Positions 1 to 8,430 of a DNA stretch of 64,000 bases are shown here, one piece after another. The position numbers were made by a program, and so were the translations under genes. Position 1 is the stretch's first letter. Each line of letters begins with the position of its first letter. The notes beneath the pieces are model-generated. The model saw only the letters and a program-made list of their open reading frames with translations, made no database searches and was not told where the DNA came from. Source of the stretch: Bacillota bacterium (GTDB lineage Bacteria > Bacillota > Clostridia > Christensenellales > UMGS416); the NCBI GenBank assembly GCA_023435705.1, contig JAEYRH010000009.1:62001-126000 (forward strand), given 5' to 3'.

Positions 1-2
1 GG

Positions 3-419
3 GTTGTGGGCGGCGCCCATGTGTGGAAGGAAACAGGGTGGAACTCCATCATTTATTTGGCGGCGATTGCCAGCATTTCTCCGGAGTTGTATGAGGCTGC
101 CTATATGGACGGCGCAAACCGTTTGCAGCGCATTGCCCACATCACAATCCCGGGCATCAAGTCCACCATTGTGGTGCTGTTGATCCTGAATCTGGGCTGG
201 ATATTAAACGCAGGGTTTGAGGTGCAGTTCCTCCTTGGTAACGGTATTGTGTCGGATGTGTCGGAGACGATCGACATCTTCGTGATCCGCAACGGCATTT
301 CGCTGGGCAACTATTCGCTTGCCACTGCCGCAGGCTTGTTCAAGTCCGTCGTCAGCCTGATTATGCTGACAACGGCAAACGCCATAGCCAACCGGCTTGG
401 CGAGGAAAGATTGGTCTAG
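3..419 (+). CDS. ABC transporter permease, LplB/UgpA type (5' truncated by window edge)
   Basis: This is the C-terminal part (about 139 residues) of an inner-membrane permease of a CUT1-family carbohydrate or oligosaccharide importer; the frame is open to the window edge, so the true start lies outside. The EAA loop that contacts the ATPase is visible near residues 29-50 (EAAYMDGANRLQRI, then IPG), followed by two hydrophobic segments. A second permease starts 14 bases downstream, the usual lplB-ytcP pairing. The binding protein gene of this system is not adjacent in the window; the orphan one at 57009 belongs to the same broad family. The permease class is clear; the substrate is unknown. 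Confidence 0.85.
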   Translation, partial: VVGGAHVWKETGWNSIIYLAAIASISPELYEAAYMDGANRLQRIAHITIPGIKSTIVVLLILNLGWILNAGFEVQFLLGNGIVSDVSETIDIFVIRNGISLGNYSLATAAGLFKSVVSLIMLTTANAIANRLGEERLV

Positions 420-432
420 GGGGGCGCCGGGC

Positions 433-1335
433 ATGGACGTATTGCGAAAAAAATTCACTATTTTCGATGCCATCAATTATCTGTTTATGCTGCTGATGAT
501 GGTGGTGATGATTTATCCGTTCTGGAACACGATTGCCATCTCCTTCAACGACGCGATGGACAGCATCAGGGGCAACATCTACTTTTGGCCCAGGGTGTTT
601 ACGTTTTATAACTACGAGTCATTGTTTGCCACGGACAATCTCATCAACGCGTTTTTTGTCTCGGTATCCAAGACCGTGCTTGTCACGATCCTGAATGTCT
701 TCTTCTCGGCGATGACGGCATACATCCTGAGCCGCCGGGAGTATTTCCTCAACAAGGTGTTCACGGTGTTTTTGGTCGCCACGATGTATGTGTCTGCCGG
801 CCTCATCCCGCAATACTTCAACTATCGGGATTTCGGCCTGATCAATAATTACTTTGTCTACATTGCGCCAGGCATGCTCGGCGTGTTCAATGTGATCGTG
901 ATCCGCACCTACATCTTCACGCTGCCGGATAGTCTGGCTGAGTCGGCCAGGATCGACGGCGCCGGTGATTTCCGTATCTTCCTGCAGATCATCATGCCGC
1001 TGTGCAAGCCGGTTCTGGCCACAGTGGCGCTGTGGGTGGCGGTCGGCGCGTGGAATGAGTGGTTTGACACCTACATTTTCGCGTCTTCCAAGCAGGAGTT
1101 GAGCACGCTACAGTTTGAGATGATGAAGCTTTTGTCCTCCTCCATGGTGCAAAGCGGGGCGCAGACACCAGGCTTGGTGGCCACAAGCACCCAGGGTGGC
1201 AAAAGCAACATGATCACGCCGGTGTCCATTCGCTCGGCCATCTCGATCATTGCCGCCCTGCCGATCATTTTTGTCTACCCGTTCCTGCAAAAATACTTCA
1301 TAGCCGGCTTGCACGTTGGCGGTGTGAAGGGTTAA
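433..1335 (+). CDS. ABC transporter permease, YtcP/LplC type
   Basis: 300-residue second permease of a CUT1 importer, with about six membrane segments. The N-terminal pattern (a hydrophobic helix ending in YPFWNTIAISFND) is typical of the YtcP family. The EAA loop ESARIDGAGDFRIF is followed by LQIIMPLCKP. The ATG at 433 is chosen because a G-rich Shine-Dalgarno (AGGGGGG, 418-424) lies just upstream; a TTG at 397 would also be in frame but overlaps the preceding gene. No ATPase gene is nearby; CUT1 systems of this group often share a housekeeping MsmX-like ATPase. The substrate cannot be read from sequence. Confidence 0.88.
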   Translation: MDVLRKKFTIFDAINYLFMLLMMVVMIYPFWNTIAISFNDAMDSIRGNIYFWPRVFTFYNYESLFATDNLINAFFVSVSKTVLVTILNVFFSAMTAYILSRREYFLNKVFTVFLVATMYVSAGLIPQYFNYRDFGLINNYFVYIAPGMLGVFNVIVIRTYIFTLPDSLAESARIDGAGDFRIFLQIIMPLCKPVLATVALWVAVGAWNEWFDTYIFASSKQELSTLQFEMMKLLSSSMVQSGAQTPGLVATSTQGGKSNMITPVSIRSAISIIAALPIIFVYPFLQKYFIAGLHVGGVKG

Positions 1336-1380
1336 CCATTTCTGCTATACAGGCAATGGTCAATGGCCATTTCTCCTTTT

Positions 1381-1441
1381 GCAGCGTTGGGCTGCATGCC
1401 CGGAGATTCGCAGCCTCTCCGGGCGTGCGGCCCGGCGCTGT
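1381..1441 (+). terminator. Very long perfect RNA hairpin after the permease genes
   Basis: Arms 1381-1406 and 1416-1441 can pair over about 26 base pairs without a bulge around a nine-base loop. Every departure from perfect complementarity gives a G-U wobble in the plus-strand transcript and an A-C mismatch on the minus strand, which points to a structure selected in plus-strand RNA. Only a modest U-rich run follows (TCTTTGGTTGTTTG). It may be the terminator of the permease operon or a processing/stability element. Confidence 0.6.
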
Positions 1442-1983
1442 CTTTGGTTGTTTGATGATTCCCTGCCTCCCGACATTGCGCACCCATTGTTTGGAATATT
1501 GTCCTGAGGGACCCAATCCGCGTGGGGTACGGATCACTGCTCCTGGCTTAATATGGTGAAATTCTGTGATTTTTCATAAATTGTGATGAACTCTATAGCA
1601 CTGGAAGCGACATGTTAAAAAAATCACACACTCAATGGAATCAGGTTTGCCGCGATCTGTGGATCGCCAAGCCCCATTTCTTGCTGATCACCTCATTACA
1701 CAACCATTTTCTTAGAAAACTCTTTGCGAAAAAGCCTTGATCTTGGGTCGTATATTTGTTAGGCTTTATTCGTAAATTGTGATACTTTGACTGAGCTGAT
1801 TCCTGCTTACGGAATCTATCACACGAGCTGTATCAAAGGCCGCGTTGTAATGGATTTGTAAATTTCCGCGTATTTGTTTCTGAAATATTGACATGCTGGT
1901 TAATGAATCTGTTCCGAAGCACTATGCTATCATGCGCCCCGGTGTGATTCTGTTGCGCTGGAACCGGAAGGAAAGGTGATTCC
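1442..1983. other. Gene-free region upstream of the V-ATPase operon
   Basis: No convincing coding sequence. The stretch is much more AT-rich than its neighbours. The ten-base motif AAATTGTGAT occurs twice, near 1577 and near 1773, the first copy flanked by TTCAT/ATGAA arms, which could be an operator. A TTGACA box lies at 1888-1893 and a TATGCT box at 1923-1928, but their spacing is too large for one standard promoter, so the ATPase promoter is not assigned. Confidence 0.4.
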
Positions 1984-2289
1984 ATGTCCGTGATTGAACA
2001 AATTGAGCAAGCCGAACTCCAGGCAGAGCAGATCCGGCGCCAGGCACAGGCTGACGCCGCTGAACTCGTGCGCCGGGAGCAGGAGGCTGCCCACGCCCAG
2101 GCAGACCGGCGGATTGCCGAAGCTAAAGAGAAAGCCCGCCAAGCCGTGCAAGCCGCCCGGCAGGATGCCCATCAGCAGGCAGTCTCACTGCTGGCGCAAT
2201 GGAAGGCGGAGAACACTGGCCTTGCCGGAGAAGCGCGGGCCATGCTGCCTGCTGCTGCGCAATCGATCGTGGAAAGGGTGTTGGGCTGA
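1984..2289 (+). CDS. V/A-type ATPase peripheral-stalk subunit (G/H-like, NtpF position)
   Basis: 101-residue protein made almost entirely of charged, Ala/Gln/Glu-rich heptads, a single long coiled coil as in the stator stalk subunit that pairs with subunit E and links the soluble head to subunit I. Being first in the operon directly before subunit I matches ntpF. The ATG follows a GGAAGGAAAGG Shine-Dalgarno, and the stop abuts the start of the next gene with no gap. Coiled coils diverge quickly, so the assignment rests on length, composition and position. Confidence 0.85.
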   Translation: MSVIEQIEQAELQAEQIRRQAQADAAELVRREQEAAHAQADRRIAEAKEKARQAVQAARQDAHQQAVSLLAQWKAENTGLAGEARAMLPAAAQSIVERVLG

Positions 2290-4161
2290 ATGCTGATACC
2301 CATGCGTAAGGCCACGCTGACTGCGCTCCGCAAAGACAGGGAGCCTTTGTTGCTGGCGTTGCAGCGATGCGGCGAATTCATGGCCATTGATCACGAGGAA
2401 GGCGCTGCTGCCCAGGTTCTTGGCCAGCAGGATGGTGACGTGCAGCGTGTCGGCGCGGCAATCCAGTTTTTGGAATCCCACAAGAAGAAGAAACCGTTGT
2501 TTGCGCCCCGTTCCAGCATCCGCTTTGACGACCTGGTGGAAGACCGGCGGGAAGCGGAGGCACTGGCGGAAGAAGTGGAGAGCCTGCGTGGCCAGATCCA
2601 GGCTGCACGAGCCGAGGCTGCTTCGCTGCAAGCCCAGGCCCAGTCGCTGAAGTGCTGGGAGGGCCTCACCGTGGAAGTCGAGAGGATTGGCCCCACTGCC
2701 AGCAGCCGGAGCTATGCCGGTTTTGTTGCGCCGCAATACGCCAAACTCCTGGAGGATGAGGTGGAAAAGGCCGGTGCGATGGTGCAATTGCTGGGCACCG
2801 GCCCTGAGGGTGTGGCGGTCTATGTGCTTTGCCATGCCGGAGATGACACCGCCGTGGCAAGCGCGCTGAAGGCAGCGGGTTTTACCCAAGCATCTTTTCC
2901 GCCGGTGAAAGGCACACCGGAGATGGCAGTGGCCGGGCTGCACAAATCGGCCAGCGAAGCACTGGAGCGTGCGGAGGCGCTGGAGGAATGCGTCAAGGAG
3001 CTTCTTGGCCGGCAGGATGAGCTGAAGGCACTGTATGAGCAGCGCCGGGCCCGGCAGCAGCGCGAAGCCGTGCGGGCGCAAAACACCCGCGAGGTGTTTG
3101 TGCTGCAGGGTTGGGTGCGTTCCGACCGTGAGGCGCAGGTCCGAGAGGCGCTGGAAGCTGTCGGAGCCGTGTGTGATTTGTTTTATGAGGATCCCGCCCC
3201 AGGAGAAATGCCCCCAACCGTGGTGTTGAACCGGCCTGTGGTGCAGCCTTTCGAAGCCATCACAGACTTGTATTCCAGGCCCAGCCCATTTGGTTATGAC
3301 CCCAACGCCATCATGGCGCTGTTTTATTTCATCTTCTTCGGCATGATGATGTCTGACGCCGGCTACGGCCTGGTCACCACGGTGCTGCTGCTGGCGGTCC
3401 AACGGATCATGAAGCCCCGCGGCGGCTCGCCCAAATTGATCGGTGTGCTGCTGTTCGGATCCATCTCCACAGTGCTGTGGGGGTTTGCCTTCGGCGGCTT
3501 GTTTGGCATCTCGCTGCCGCCGCTGCTGTTCAACCCCATGGAGGAGCCGCTCACGATGCTGCTGCTGTGCTACGGCATGGGCCTTGTGCACCTTTTCACC
3601 GGCATGATCATCAAGATGGTGCTGCTGTTCCGCGCGGGAGACTGGCAGGGCGCGGTGTTTGACCAGCTGAGCTGGATCGTCTTGATTGTGGGCTGCCTCT
3701 TGCTGGCCCTTCCGGCCACTTCCGGCGTGGGCACAGTGCTGGCCATTGCCGGCGCGGCCACGATCCTTGTGATGAACGGCCGCGGCAAGAAGAACATCCT
3801 GAGCCGCCTGGCCGGCGGCCTCGGCGCGCTATACGGAATCACCGGATACTTAAGTGATGTGCTCTCCTACTCGCGCATCTTCGCGCTGGGCCTGGCCACG
3901 GGCGTGATCGGCATGGTGATCAACACGATCGCCGGCCTGCTCACCCAAGGTGGCGGGCTGCTGGGAGCGTTGGGTTTTGTGGGCGCGATATGTGTGCTGA
4001 TCGGTGGCCATGCCTTCAACATTGTCATCAATATGCTGGGAGCCTTCGTGCATACAGCGCGATTGCAATACATCGAGTTCTTCGGAAAGTTCTATGAGCC
4101 CGGTGGCTATGAATTCAAGCCGCTGGCCATACGGCCAACCTATCTGGATGTGAACCGTTAG
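2290..4161 (+). CDS. V/A-type ATPase subunit I (a-subunit homologue)
   Basis: 623-residue membrane stator subunit that forms the ion half-channels next to the K ring. The N-terminal half (about residues 1-340) is cytoplasmic with coiled coils; the C-terminal half has about seven to eight membrane helices. The arginine that must meet the K-ring glutamate is expected in the helix reading SYSRIFALGLA; here it is Arg529. The start abuts the stop of the stalk gene, implying translational coupling. Length is normal for bacterial NtpI. Confidence 0.95.
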   Translation: MLIPMRKATLTALRKDREPLLLALQRCGEFMAIDHEEGAAAQVLGQQDGDVQRVGAAIQFLESHKKKKPLFAPRSSIRFDDLVEDRREAEALAEEVESLRGQIQAARAEAASLQAQAQSLKCWEGLTVEVERIGPTASSRSYAGFVAPQYAKLLEDEVEKAGAMVQLLGTGPEGVAVYVLCHAGDDTAVASALKAAGFTQASFPPVKGTPEMAVAGLHKSASEALERAEALEECVKELLGRQDELKALYEQRRARQQREAVRAQNTREVFVLQGWVRSDREAQVREALEAVGAVCDLFYEDPAPGEMPPTVVLNRPVVQPFEAITDLYSRPSPFGYDPNAIMALFYFIFFGMMMSDAGYGLVTTVLLLAVQRIMKPRGGSPKLIGVLLFGSISTVLWGFAFGGLFGISLPPLLFNPMEEPLTMLLLCYGMGLVHLFTGMIIKMVLLFRAGDWQGAVFDQLSWIVLIVGCLLLALPATSGVGTVLAIAGAATILVMNGRGKKNILSRLAGGLGALYGITGYLSDVLSYSRIFALGLATGVIGMVINTIAGLLTQGGGLLGALGFVGAICVLIGGHAFNIVINMLGAFVHTARLQYIEFFGKFYEPGGYEFKPLAIRPTYLDVNR

Positions 4162-4230
4162 CGCCTCGGAGACTCCCGGAAACCATGCCCTGACTACAGT
4201 ATTACCCAACCGAAAAAGGAGGACCCCATC

Positions 4231-4707
4231 ATGTTTACAATTGGTCATGCCCTGGCGCTGCTTGGCGCCGCACTCGCTGCCGGTCTGGCCGGCATTGGTT
4301 CGGCAAAAGGCGTAGGCCTCGCAGGTGAAGCCGCTGCCGGCGTTGTCAGCGAGGATCCTAACAAGTTCGGCTCCTGCCTGGTGCTGCAGGCTCTGCCGGG
4401 CACGCAGGGCGTTTATGGCCTTCTGATCGCCTTCATGATCATCATGAACACCGGCCTGCTCAGCGGCGCACCCAAAGACCTGTCGCTTTTCCAGGGCCTG
4501 TCGTTTGTGGCGGCCAGCCTGCCCATCGCTTTTGGCGGCTACTTTTCTGCCATTGCCCAGGGGCGCACCGCCGCCACCGGTATTGGCCTTGTGGCCAAGC
4601 GCCCGGAGGAATCGGGCAAGGCCATCATCATGGCCGTCATGGTGGAAACCTACGCCGTGCTGGCGCTGCTCATTTCGCTGCTGATGGTCACGGGCATCAA
4701 GCTCTAA
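4231..4707 (+). CDS. V/A-type ATPase rotor-ring subunit K (c subunit), predicted Na+-binding
   Basis: 158-residue proteolipid with four membrane helices made of two fused hairpins. The ion-carrying Glu139 is in helix 4 (MVETYA). The other Na+ ligands known from Enterococcus hirae NtpK are also present: Leu55, Thr58 and Gln59 in LPGTQG of helix 2 and Gln110 in AIAQG of helix 3. This predicts Na+ rather than H+ translocation. The gene has its own leader (4162-4230) and a near-perfect AAAGGAGGA Shine-Dalgarno, which fits the need for about ten copies per complex. Confidence 0.96.
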   Translation: MFTIGHALALLGAALAAGLAGIGSAKGVGLAGEAAAGVVSEDPNKFGSCLVLQALPGTQGVYGLLIAFMIIMNTGLLSGAPKDLSLFQGLSFVAASLPIAFGGYFSAIAQGRTAATGIGLVAKRPEESGKAIIMAVMVETYAVLALLISLLMVTGIKL

Positions 4708-4739
4708 GAGGCATCAGGATTTGGAAAGGTGGACTTCCC

Positions 4740-5348
4740 TTGAGCGTGGATAAGATCATCGACAGGATCCTGGAGGATGCCAAAGCCGACGCTGCTGCAA
4801 CAATGGACGCTGCGCGGCAAAAGGCCGCCTCCGCAGCCCAGGCCATCGCCCAGGATGCTGACCGGGCAGTGAGCGCCATTGAAGCGCAGGCCCAGGCCGA
4901 TTGCGCCGAAGAGCACCGCCGCGGGCGGCTGATCGCCGAGCTGCAGGGCCGCAAAGACGCTCTTGCGCAGCGGCGTGAGGTGTTGGACGAAGCTTTTTCC
5001 CAGGCACTGAAGGACTTGCATGAGCAAAAGGGCCCCAAGTGGGAAGCCCTCATCACCTCTGTGGTGCTTCAGGGTGCGCGCACCGGCCGCGAGAAGCTGC
5101 GGGTGCCTGCCGGCGAGCGGCAATTGTATCTGTCTGGCGGGCTGCTGGAGCGCCTCAACGGGGCGCTTGCCCAGAAGGGCCTGCCCGGTAACCTCTCGTT
5201 GGATGATGGTGAGGTGAAAAGCGGCGTGGCGTTGATCGGTGAAACCAGCGACGTGGACGGCTCGCTGGAGGCTTTGCTTGCCGACGTGCGCCAGCGCTGC
5301 GAGCATGAAATCGATCGGCTTTTGTACGAAAAAGCGGAGGCGGATTGA
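4740..5348 (+). CDS. V/A-type ATPase peripheral-stalk subunit E
   Basis: 202-residue stator subunit with a long Ala/Gln/Asp-rich N-terminal coiled coil (about residues 5-105) and a compact C-terminal head domain that docks on subunit B. A TTG at 4740 follows GGAAAGGTGG at good spacing; a GTG two codons later is an alternative. Its position between K and C follows the common bacterial ntp gene order. Confidence 0.92.
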   Translation: MSVDKIIDRILEDAKADAAATMDAARQKAASAAQAIAQDADRAVSAIEAQAQADCAEEHRRGRLIAELQGRKDALAQRREVLDEAFSQALKDLHEQKGPKWEALITSVVLQGARTGREKLRVPAGERQLYLSGGLLERLNGALAQKGLPGNLSLDDGEVKSGVALIGETSDVDGSLEALLADVRQRCEHEIDRLLYEKAEAD

Positions 5349-5350
5349 CG

Positions 5351-6307
5351 ATGGCGCAGCGCAGCATTGCCCACGCGGTGGCCCGAATCCGGGCGCTGGA
5401 GCCTCACTTGCTGGATGGGCAGAAGCTTGCCCGCCTCAGGGATGCCGGCGCAGCGGAGCGTATGAAGCTGCTGCTGGAGACCGGCTATGGCCAAAGGGCT
5501 GACGACCTGGAGGCGGCCATCGCCACGGAGCTTGCGGCTGCCCGCAGGCTCATCCGGGAGCTTTCGCCGGAGCCAGACATCACCGGCCTGTTATTCCTGG
5601 AGGCCGATGCCCATAATTTGAAGACACTGCTGAAATCCCGATTGCTTGGGGTGGCTCCGCAGGATCTTGCGGAAGGCGGCCTGTTCCCGGTGGATGTGCT
5701 TGTGGAAGCGGTGCAGGAAAAGGATTACCGGGCCCTTCCACCTTCCATTCGTGCGGGGCTGGACGCTCTGGAGCGCAAGCTGGCCGCCGGGCCCAACCCG
5801 CAGCTTTTGAGCGCCGCGGTGGACCGGGCGGTGTTTGAGCACATCGCCGCCACGCTGGCCGATGGCAGGCACCCGGAGGTGCAGGCATGGTTTGCAGCCA
5901 AGGCCGACTTCCTCAACGCCTTGAGCCTGATGCGGGCGCGGGCGCTGGGGTGGGATGCCGAGCGGCTGGCCGGCATGCTGCTGCCCGGTGGCGACATCGC
6001 CGCGCGCGATGTGCTGGAAGCTTATGCGCTGCCCGATGACCAAATGGCCAAGAGGTTGAAGCAGGGCCGTAATGGTGCTGCCATCGCCCAGGCGCTGGAG
6101 GAAAGCGTGGCGCAATCGTCACCCAAAGCCCTGGAACGGCGCATGGACAGGGCCTTGATGGCCCTGGCCCGAGAAGGCAAAGCCAGAAACTTCACACTCG
6201 GCCCGCTGGTGGGCTACCTGCTGGGCCGCGAGGCCGAGGCGCGGGCGCTCCGCTTGCTTTTCTCCGGCAGGGTTCCGGCAGAAGACTGGCAGCCGGAGCT
6301 GTACTGA
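5351..6307 (+). CDS. V/A-type ATPase subunit C (d/AC39 homologue)
   Basis: 318-residue funnel-shaped adaptor that connects the central shaft (D and F) to the K ring. It is largely alpha-helical without membrane segments, as expected. The ATG at 5351 lies 2 bases past the stop of subunit E; the TTG at 5345 would overlap that gene and is less likely. Recognition is from operon position, length and patterns such as LLFLEADAHNLKTLLKSRL. Confidence 0.92.
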   Translation: MAQRSIAHAVARIRALEPHLLDGQKLARLRDAGAAERMKLLLETGYGQRADDLEAAIATELAAARRLIRELSPEPDITGLLFLEADAHNLKTLLKSRLLGVAPQDLAEGGLFPVDVLVEAVQEKDYRALPPSIRAGLDALERKLAAGPNPQLLSAAVDRAVFEHIAATLADGRHPEVQAWFAAKADFLNALSLMRARALGWDAERLAGMLLPGGDIAARDVLEAYALPDDQMAKRLKQGRNGAAIAQALEESVAQSSPKALERRMDRALMALAREGKARNFTLGPLVGYLLGREAEARALRLLFSGRVPAEDWQPELY

Positions 6308-6325
6308 GGAAAGGCGGACACACCG

Positions 6326-6661
6326 ATGAACCAGAAAATCGCCGTCGTCGGCGAAGCGGACTCCATCCTGTTGTTTCGCGCCGTGGGTGTGGAAACCCAC
6401 TGCGTGCTGGATGGAGCCGCTGCGGAAAAAGCCATTCATCGGCTGGCCCAGGCGGGTTATGCCGTGATCTATATCACCGAATCCATGGCGCAGGCAGCCG
6501 CCGAGGCTGTGACAAGATACCGCTCGGAGCCCTTTCCGGCCATCATCTCCATCCCAGGCAGCGATGGGGCCACAGGCCAGGGCATGAAGGCGATCCGTGC
6601 GAGCATTGAAAAAGCCGTAGGCACCGACATCCTGTTCGGCGAAGAAGGGGAACGAGTATGA
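6326..6661 (+). CDS. V/A-type ATPase central-shaft subunit F
   Basis: 111-residue Rossmann-like small protein of the rotor shaft, binding subunit D and modulating coupling. The N-terminal strand (IAVVGEADSILLFRAVGVET) is the family signature pattern. The last four bases overlap the ATG of subunit A (ATGA), so the two are translationally coupled. Length is normal for the family. Confidence 0.93.
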   Translation: MNQKIAVVGEADSILLFRAVGVETHCVLDGAAAEKAIHRLAQAGYAVIYITESMAQAAAEAVTRYRSEPFPAIISIPGSDGATGQGMKAIRASIEKAVGTDILFGEEGERV

Positions 6662-8430
6662 ACGGAACCATTGAGAAAGTATCCGGCCCGCTGATCGTGG
6701 CCACGGGCATGGCCGGCGTGCAAATGTATGACGTGGTGCGCGTGAGCGAAAAGCGCCTGATCGGCGAGGTCATCGAGCTGCGCGGCGACCGGGCTTCCAT
6801 CCAGGTCTATGAGGAAACCAGCGGCCTGGGCCCCGGCGAGCCTGTGGAAACCACCGGTTCACCGCTCAGCGTGGAGCTTGGGCCGGGGCTCATTGAGGGC
6901 ATTTTCGACGGCATCCAGCGGCCTTTGGAGGTCATCCGGGAGAAGGCTGGCGACCGCATCACCCGCGGCATCGACGTGCCCAGCATCGACCGGGATCGGC
7001 TGTGGCGGTTTGAGCCCGTTGCCGCGCCGGGCAGCCATGTGGTTGGCGGCGATGTGCTTGGCACGGTGAAGGAAACTGAGGCGGTCGTGCACAAGATCAT
7101 GGTGCCGCCTGGTGTCTCCGGCGTGCTGGAGTGGCTTTTCCAAGGCGAAGCCACCGTGACGCAGCCCATCGCAAGGCTGCGCTGTGACGACGGCAGCGCG
7201 CGGGAATTGCAGATGATGCAGCGATGGCCGGTGCGGCGCGGCCGTCCCTATAGCCAGAAGCTGGCCCCCGAAGAGCCCATGGTGACCGGCCAGAGGATCA
7301 TCGACGCGTTCTTCCCCATCGCCAAGGGCGGCGTGGCCGCCGTGCCCGGCCCCTTTGGCTCGGGCAAGACAGTGGTGCAGCACCAGCTGGCCAAATGGGC
7401 CGACGCCGACATCATCGTGTATGTGGGCTGCGGTGAGCGCGGCAACGAAATGACCGACGTGCTCATGGAGTTCCCGGAGCTGCATGACCCCCGCACCGGA
7501 CTGCCTTTGATGAAGCGCACGGTGCTGATCGCCAACACCTCCGACATGCCGGTGGCAGCCCGCGAGGCGTCCATCTACACAGGCATTACGATTGCCGAAT
7601 ACTTCCGCGACATGGGCTACCATGTGGCGATCATGGCCGACTCCACCTCCCGCTGGGCCGAGGCGCTGCGCGAGATGAGCGGCAGGCTTGAGGAAATGCC
7701 CGGCGAAGAGGGCTATCCGGCCTATCTGGGCTCCCGCATCGCAGAGTTTTATGAGCGGGCCGGCATGGTGCAGTGCCTGGGCGCTGAGGGGCGCACCGGC
7801 GCCATCACCGCCATCGGCGCTGTCTCACCGCCCGGAGGCGACATCTCCGAGCCGGTGTCACAGAGCACATTGCGCATCGTGAAGGTGTTCTGGGGGCTTT
7901 CGGCCAGCCTGGCCTACCGCCGCCACTTCCCGGCCATTGACTGGCTCCAGAGCTATTCGCTCTACAGTGACCGGCTGAGCGGTCACTATGCCGCAGCCGT
8001 TGCTGAGGATTGGCAAAGCCTGGTGGGTGACGGCATGCGCATGCTGCAGGATGAGTCGGAGCTCAACGAAATCGTGCGCCTGGTTGGCGTGGACGCATTG
8101 AGCGCCAAGGACAGGCTCACGCTGGAAGCCGCCAGGATCCTCCGTGAGGACTTCCTGCACCAAAACGCCTTCCATGAGGTGGATACCTATTCGTCTCCGG
8201 CCAAGCAATACGGCATGCTCAAGACGATCCTGCTGTGGCACAAGTTGGGCGGTGCGGCGCTGGAGCAAGGCGCTTCGTTTGCGAAACTGACAGCGCTGTC
8301 TGTGCTGGAAGACATCGGCCGCATGAAGTATGTGCCTGAGGAGGAGTTCCCGCAGCGCCTCAGCAGCATCCAGACGCAGCTGCGCGGGCAGGTCGGCGCG
8401 CTCACAGAGGAGGACGGCATCCATGCATAA
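6658..8430 (+). CDS. V/A-type ATPase catalytic subunit A
   Basis: 590-residue catalytic ATPase subunit, three per head. It contains the beta-barrel N-terminus, the non-homologous insertion typical of V/A A-subunits (about residues 110-190), and the nucleotide domain with P-loop GPFGSGKT at residues 231-238 and the catalytic GERGNE motif. It overlaps subunit F by 4 bases and subunit B by 8. Together with K it should hydrolyse ATP to export Na+, or make ATP if the ion gradient allows. Confidence 0.97.
   Translation: MNGTIEKVSGPLIVATGMAGVQMYDVVRVSEKRLIGEVIELRGDRASIQVYEETSGLGPGEPVETTGSPLSVELGPGLIEGIFDGIQRPLEVIREKAGDRITRGIDVPSIDRDRLWRFEPVAAPGSHVVGGDVLGTVKETEAVVHKIMVPPGVSGVLEWLFQGEATVTQPIARLRCDDGSARELQMMQRWPVRRGRPYSQKLAPEEPMVTGQRIIDAFFPIAKGGVAAVPGPFGSGKTVVQHQLAKWADADIIVYVGCGERGNEMTDVLMEFPELHDPRTGLPLMKRTVLIANTSDMPVAAREASIYTGITIAEYFRDMGYHVAIMADSTSRWAEALREMSGRLEEMPGEEGYPAYLGSRIAEFYERAGMVQCLGAEGRTGAITAIGAVSPPGGDISEPVSQSTLRIVKVFWGLSASLAYRRHFPAIDWLQSYSLYSDRLSGHYAAAVAEDWQSLVGDGMRMLQDESELNEIVRLVGVDALSAKDRLTLEAARILREDFLHQNAFHEVDTYSSPAKQYGMLKTILLWHKLGGAALEQGASFAKLTALSVLEDIGRMKYVPEEEFPQRLSSIQTQLRGQVGALTEEDGIHA

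Noticed and set aside
2185..3591. 468-residue open frame on the minus strand
   Set aside because: It is the His/Gln/Arg-rich shadow of subunit I on the opposite strand; no ribosome site and low-complexity composition.
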